Shown piece by piece: positions 59,640-64,000 of a DNA stretch of 64,000 nucleotides. Both the position numbers and the translations under genes were made by a program. The notes beneath the pieces are model-generated. The model searched no databases. It was not told the origin of the DNA and saw nothing but the letters and a program-made list of their open reading frames with translations. This DNA comes from Arthrobacter sp. Hiyo8. GTDB taxonomy: Bacteria; Actinomycetota; Actinomycetes; Actinomycetales; Micrococcaceae. Location: assembly GCA_001549895.1 (NCBI GenBank), contig AP014719.1, forward strand, positions 310,001-374,000. The letters run 5' to 3'. The stretch's first letter is position 1; the number at the start of each line of letters is the position of its first letter.

Positions 59640-60991
59640 GTGAACAAGAAAGCAATTGCCGCAGCAGTGTCAGCCGCTGCCCTTGCCGCCACACTGGCAG
59701 GGTGCAGTGGTGGCGCGGATGCCGCCAGTGCGGGCTCCAATACCACCAATTGCACAAACAAGATTGTGCATTCCGATGCTCCGAAGGTCTCCGTGTGGGC
59801 GTGGTACCCCAACATGGCCAAGGTCGTCGACAACTTCAACAACTCCCACTCCGATGTCCAGGTCTGCTGGACCGTGGCCGGCCAGGGTGGCCCGGAGTAC
59901 GCGAAGTTCCAAACTGCCATCCAGGCCGGCAAGGGAGCCCCTGACGTGATCATGCTCGAGGCTGACCAGCTGACGGGTTTTGAATTGCAAAACGCGCTTG
60001 TGGACCTGAGCAAGTATGGCGCCGCAGACGTCAAGAAGAACTTCAGCGCGGGTTCCTGGAAGGACGTCTCGCAGGGCGATTCGGTCTACGCCATTCCGGT
60101 CGACGGCGGGCCGATGGCCATGATCTACCGTAAGGACATCCTGGACAAGTACGGCATCAAGCCGCCGACGACGTGGGCCGAGTACGAAACGGCCGCGCAG
60201 AAGGTCAAGGACGCCGGCGGCCCTGCTTTCGGAGACCTTGGCAGCAATGTCCCCGCCGCCCTGACCGCCCTCATGGCCCAAAAGGGCGCCGTTCCCTTCA
60301 CCTATGACCTGGCGGACCAGAAGAACATCTCCATCCACCTCGACAGCCAGCCGGCCAAGGACGTGCTGAACTACTGGGCGGGACTCGTGAAGAAGGGCCT
60401 GGTCGCCACCCAGGACCAGTTCACCACCGACTACATTTCAGGAATGATCGGCGGCAAGTACGCTACGTACATCTCGGCCGCATGGGCTCCCGGCTACCTC
60501 ACCGGGTCCGGAGTGGGTAAGGGCAACGAGAAGGGAACATTCGCTGCGGCCCCCTCCCCCAATGGGATGCAAGCAACCCAGTCTCCGTGAACTGGGGAGG
60601 ATCCACCTTTGCCGTCACCTCACAGGCCGGTGACCAGAAGCTCGCCGCCGAAGTCGCCAAGGGCCTCTACGCCGACGACGCCTCGCTGACGGACGGCTGG
60701 AAGACCCAAACGATCTTCCCGCTCAACCAGAATGTGTTGAAGTCGGACGCGTTCACCAACAACGCCGTCGACTTCTTTGGCGGACAGACCGCGAACAAGG
60801 ACATCTACATACCGGCCGAAAATGCCTACAAGGGATTCAGTTACAGCCCGTTCAGCGTCTACTACTACGCGCAACTGCAGGCAGAGACGGTCAAGATCAA
60901 TGCCGGCAAAGTCAGCGGGGACGAAGCAGCCACCGAGCTGCAGGGCATCATGGTGAACTACGCGAAGAGCCAAGGGTTCACAGTCAACTGA
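59640..60991 (+). CDS. ABC sugar importer, extracellular solute-binding lipoprotein
   Basis: About 451 residues. Signal peptide with lipobox LAGC (lipid-modified Cys at about 22), then the family-1 solute-binding fold: VWAWYPNMAKVVDNFNNSHS, 'KGAPDVIMLEADQLTGFELQ', 'YAIPVDGGPMAMIYRKDIL' and WAEYETAAQKVKDAGG. One break near 60560 in a C run. GTG 59640. Binds an oligosaccharide, probably an arabinoside judged by the GH51 gene in the operon. A hairpin follows its stop. Confidence 0.94.
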
Positions 60992-60999
60992 CAGCTCCT

Positions 61000-61032
61000 C
61001 CCGTTCCGCCGGCCCCGGGTGGGCGGAACGGG
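61000..61032 (+). terminator. Intra-operon hairpin after the solute-binding gene
   Basis: A perfect 11-bp stem (61000-61010 with 61022-61032), no T-run. Placed between binding protein and permeases, it probably stabilises the upstream mRNA or attenuates, giving more binding protein than permease. Confidence 0.75.
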
Positions 61033-61066
61033 CGGAATCGATCAAGAGAAAGTTGCAGGACAGCTC

Positions 61067-62051
61067 ATGGCAGTTCACGGGTCAACGGTGACGTCGTTGC
61101 CACACACTTCCACCCGGACAAAGTGAATTCCGCGCCCCCGCCCGAACGCAGGACCCGCTCCCGCAGCGACAAGATGAATGCGCGGCGGGCCAGGACCGGA
61201 TGGCTCTTCATCGCACCGTTCGGAATAGTTTTCGTGGCGTTCCTTCTTGCTCCGCTTGCCTACGCCCTCTACCTCAGCCTGTTCACCAAGGGCCTGGCGA
61301 CAGGGACGCGGTTCAGCGGTTTGGAGAACTATCTCCGCGCCTTCTCGGATCCACAGTTCCTCAAGGGTGTGTGGTTCGTGGTCCGCTTCTCCCTGGTCCT
61401 CATCCCGGTCCAGATGGCCGTCTCCCTGGCAGCCGCCCTCGTGCTCGACCACCTCACCACCCGGCTCGCAAGGTTCTCCCGGCTCATGATCTTCCTGCCG
61501 TACGCAGTGCCGGCCGTCATTGGTGCCCTGATGTGGGGCTTTCTTTACAGTCCGACGTTCGGCCCCTTGAGCAGTTTTTCTCCCTGTTCCACGCCTCCGC
61601 GCCCTTCCTGCTCAGCCAGGACAACGTCTTCTACGGCCTTCTCAATGTTGTGACGTGGCAATGGGCCGGCTATTACATGATCATCATCTACGCGGCATTA
61701 CAGGGAATCGATCCGACCCTCTACGAGGCCGCCAAGATTGATGGGGCCTCCGAAAGGCAGGTTGCGTTCCGCATCAAGATCCCCCTGGTTTCTTCGGCAC
61801 TTGTGCTCATTCTCATCTTCGCGCTGATCGGGACGCTGCAGTTCTTCTCCGAGCCGCAAATCCTCGGGCCGGTAGCCAACGGCAGCATCACCCCGGATTT
61901 CACCCCGAACATCTACGCGTTCAATTTGGCCTTTGGATACGCCCAGTTCAACTACGCCTCGGCCATATCCTTCTCCCTCGGCATCGTCGTCTTCATCGCG
62001 GTGTACATCTTCATGTTCGCCACCCGCAAGAAGGGGAGCAACCTCTCATGA
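61067..62051 (+). CDS. ABC sugar permease, MalF-type
   Basis: About 328 residues and six helices: ARTGWLFIAPFGIVFVAFLL as TM1, FSRLMIFLPYAVPAVIGALM, and the EAA loop YEAAKIDGASERQVAFRIKI that docks the ATPase. Restoring a G near 61080 links ATG 61067 to the frame visible from GTG 61123; GGA is just upstream of 61067. A second break lies near 61570. The stop overlaps the next start (ATGA). No ATP-binding gene is seen in the window; actinobacterial importers often share MsiK. Confidence 0.93.
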
Positions 62052-62944
62052 GTGCGCTGACAACACATCTCCCGGCCGCAACCCGGCTGTCGCGGCCCGG
62101 CGGCGCAACGTGGTGGCTCATGCCTTTCTGGGCGTCCTGGTCCTATATTTCCTGGCTCCCATTTGGTGGCTTTTCGTCGCCAGCACGAAAGACGCCCAAG
62201 GACTTTTCGCGGGCTCGTCCGGCGCTATGTGGTTCGACAAGAATTTCAACCTGATCGCGAACATTCAGGAGCTTTTCGCCTACAACGGCGGGGAGTACGT
62301 ACAGTGGCTGGGCAATTCCCTTCTCTACGCTGTCAGCGGCGGTCTGGGAGCGACCGCAATCTCGGTCCTGGCCGGTTATGGGTTTGCCAAGTACAAGTTC
62401 CGGGGCCGGAACCTTACGTTCGCACTGTTGCTCGGTGCCGTGATGGTCCCCATGACGGCGCTGGTCATCCCGACATTCATCCTGATGTCCAACCTCAAGC
62501 TGACCGATACCGTGTGGGCGGTCATCCTGCCGTCGCTGCTTAGCCCTTCGGCGTCTACCTGATGCGGGTTTACACCGCAGAAGCGGTTCCAGACGAGCTG
62601 CTCGACGCGGCCAGGGTGGACGGAGCCGGTGAACTCCGCACCTTCTTCCAAGTCTCGTTGCCCTTGCTTCGGCGGCGCTGGTGACCGTCCTGCTGCTTTC
62701 CGTCGTTGGGACCTGGAACAACTACTTCCTGCCCTTGGCCATGTTGTCCACGGAGAGGCTCTATCCGCTCACCGTGGGCATAGGGCTCTGGGAGCAGTTG
62801 GCTTCGTCCAACAACGGGGGCGGCCACTCGCTCTGGAGCCTGATCGTCGTCGGTTCGTTCATTTCCATCATTCCCCTCGTGGTGGCATTCCTCACCCTGC
62901 AGAAGTACTGGCAGGGCGGCCTGTCACTCGGCAGCCTCAAATAG
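62048..62944 (+). CDS. ABC sugar permease, MalG-type
   Basis: About 299 residues and six helices: 'VLVLYFLAPIWWLFVASTKD' with TM1, ISVLAGYGFAKYKFRGRN, and the EAA loop DELLDAARVDGAGELRTFFQ. Breaks lie near 62085, 62543 and 62672. Its ATG overlaps the stop of the first permease. Forms the membrane channel with it. Confidence 0.93.

Positions 62945-64000
<1,056 letters not shown>

Overview
The window looks like chromosomal DNA of a high-GC Gram-positive actinobacterium, most likely an Arthrobacter-type member of the Micrococcaceae. The basis is a cytochrome bc1-aa3 branch with a diheme QcrC, an RbpA, an Arthrobacter-style copper amine oxidase, and strongly G/C-ending codons throughout. The genus is inferred from family resemblance and no search was run. 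I see no rRNA, tRNA, CRISPR array, insertion sequence or prophage.

The main caution is sequence quality. By my count about 80 single-base losses, nearly all in runs of G or C, split otherwise good genes into pieces in two or three frames. They hit housekeeping genes (qcrB, qcrA, trpD, def, rbpA) as often as accessory ones. I read them as uncorrected sequencing or assembly indels, not gene decay. Coordinates below span the whole reconstructed gene, and the likely break positions are given.

Layout. 0-8 kb: cytochrome oxidase and bc1 genes (ctaD end, ctaF; ctaE-qcrC-qcrA-qcrB on the other strand), HPr, a GntR regulator and trpD. 8-16.9 kb: small regulators, VOC proteins, an LCP cell-wall ligase, LysE and MFS transporters, an isochorismatase-MarR pair with a clear palindromic operator, PhzF, a true DHFR-like pseudogene and a META-domain lipoprotein. 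17.4-20.4 kb: type III polyketide synthase, methyltransferase and FAD monooxygenase, a layout like phenolic-lipid (alkylresorcinol/quinone) loci. 20.4-26.3 kb: peptide deformylase, S9 peptidase, rRNA methyltransferase, NfeD/SPFH membrane pair and rbpA.

26.3-36.6 kb: the most intriguing block. An XRE-cupin regulator sits between a divergent MHS-family transporter and a seven-gene operon (FAD oxidoreductase, class III CoA-transferase, enoyl-CoA hydratase, DapA-like lyase, SDR, aldehyde dehydrogenase, 7Fe-type ferredoxin). Two inverted copies of a 16-bp element overlap the predicted -10 boxes of both promoters. It looks like one regulon for uptake and CoA-dependent breakdown of an organic acid that I cannot identify.

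36.6-44.1 kb: small accessory and stress genes (2OG-Fe dioxygenase, VOC, SnoaL-like, alpha/beta hydrolase, Hsp20, DHA2 efflux pump, a Y-x-E-G-x-Y-G repeat protein). 44.1-50 kb: L-rhamnose catabolism (rhaI, fused rhaD-dehydrogenase, rhaB) with a divergent LacI regulator and two matching operators. 50-56.3 kb: amine catabolism (TetR, copper amine oxidase, APC permease, aldehyde dehydrogenase). 56.3-58.3 kb: LtrA-like protein and small membrane proteins. 58.4-64 kb: a LacI-controlled ABC sugar importer followed by a GH51 arabinofuranosidase that runs off the window, probably for plant arabinosides.
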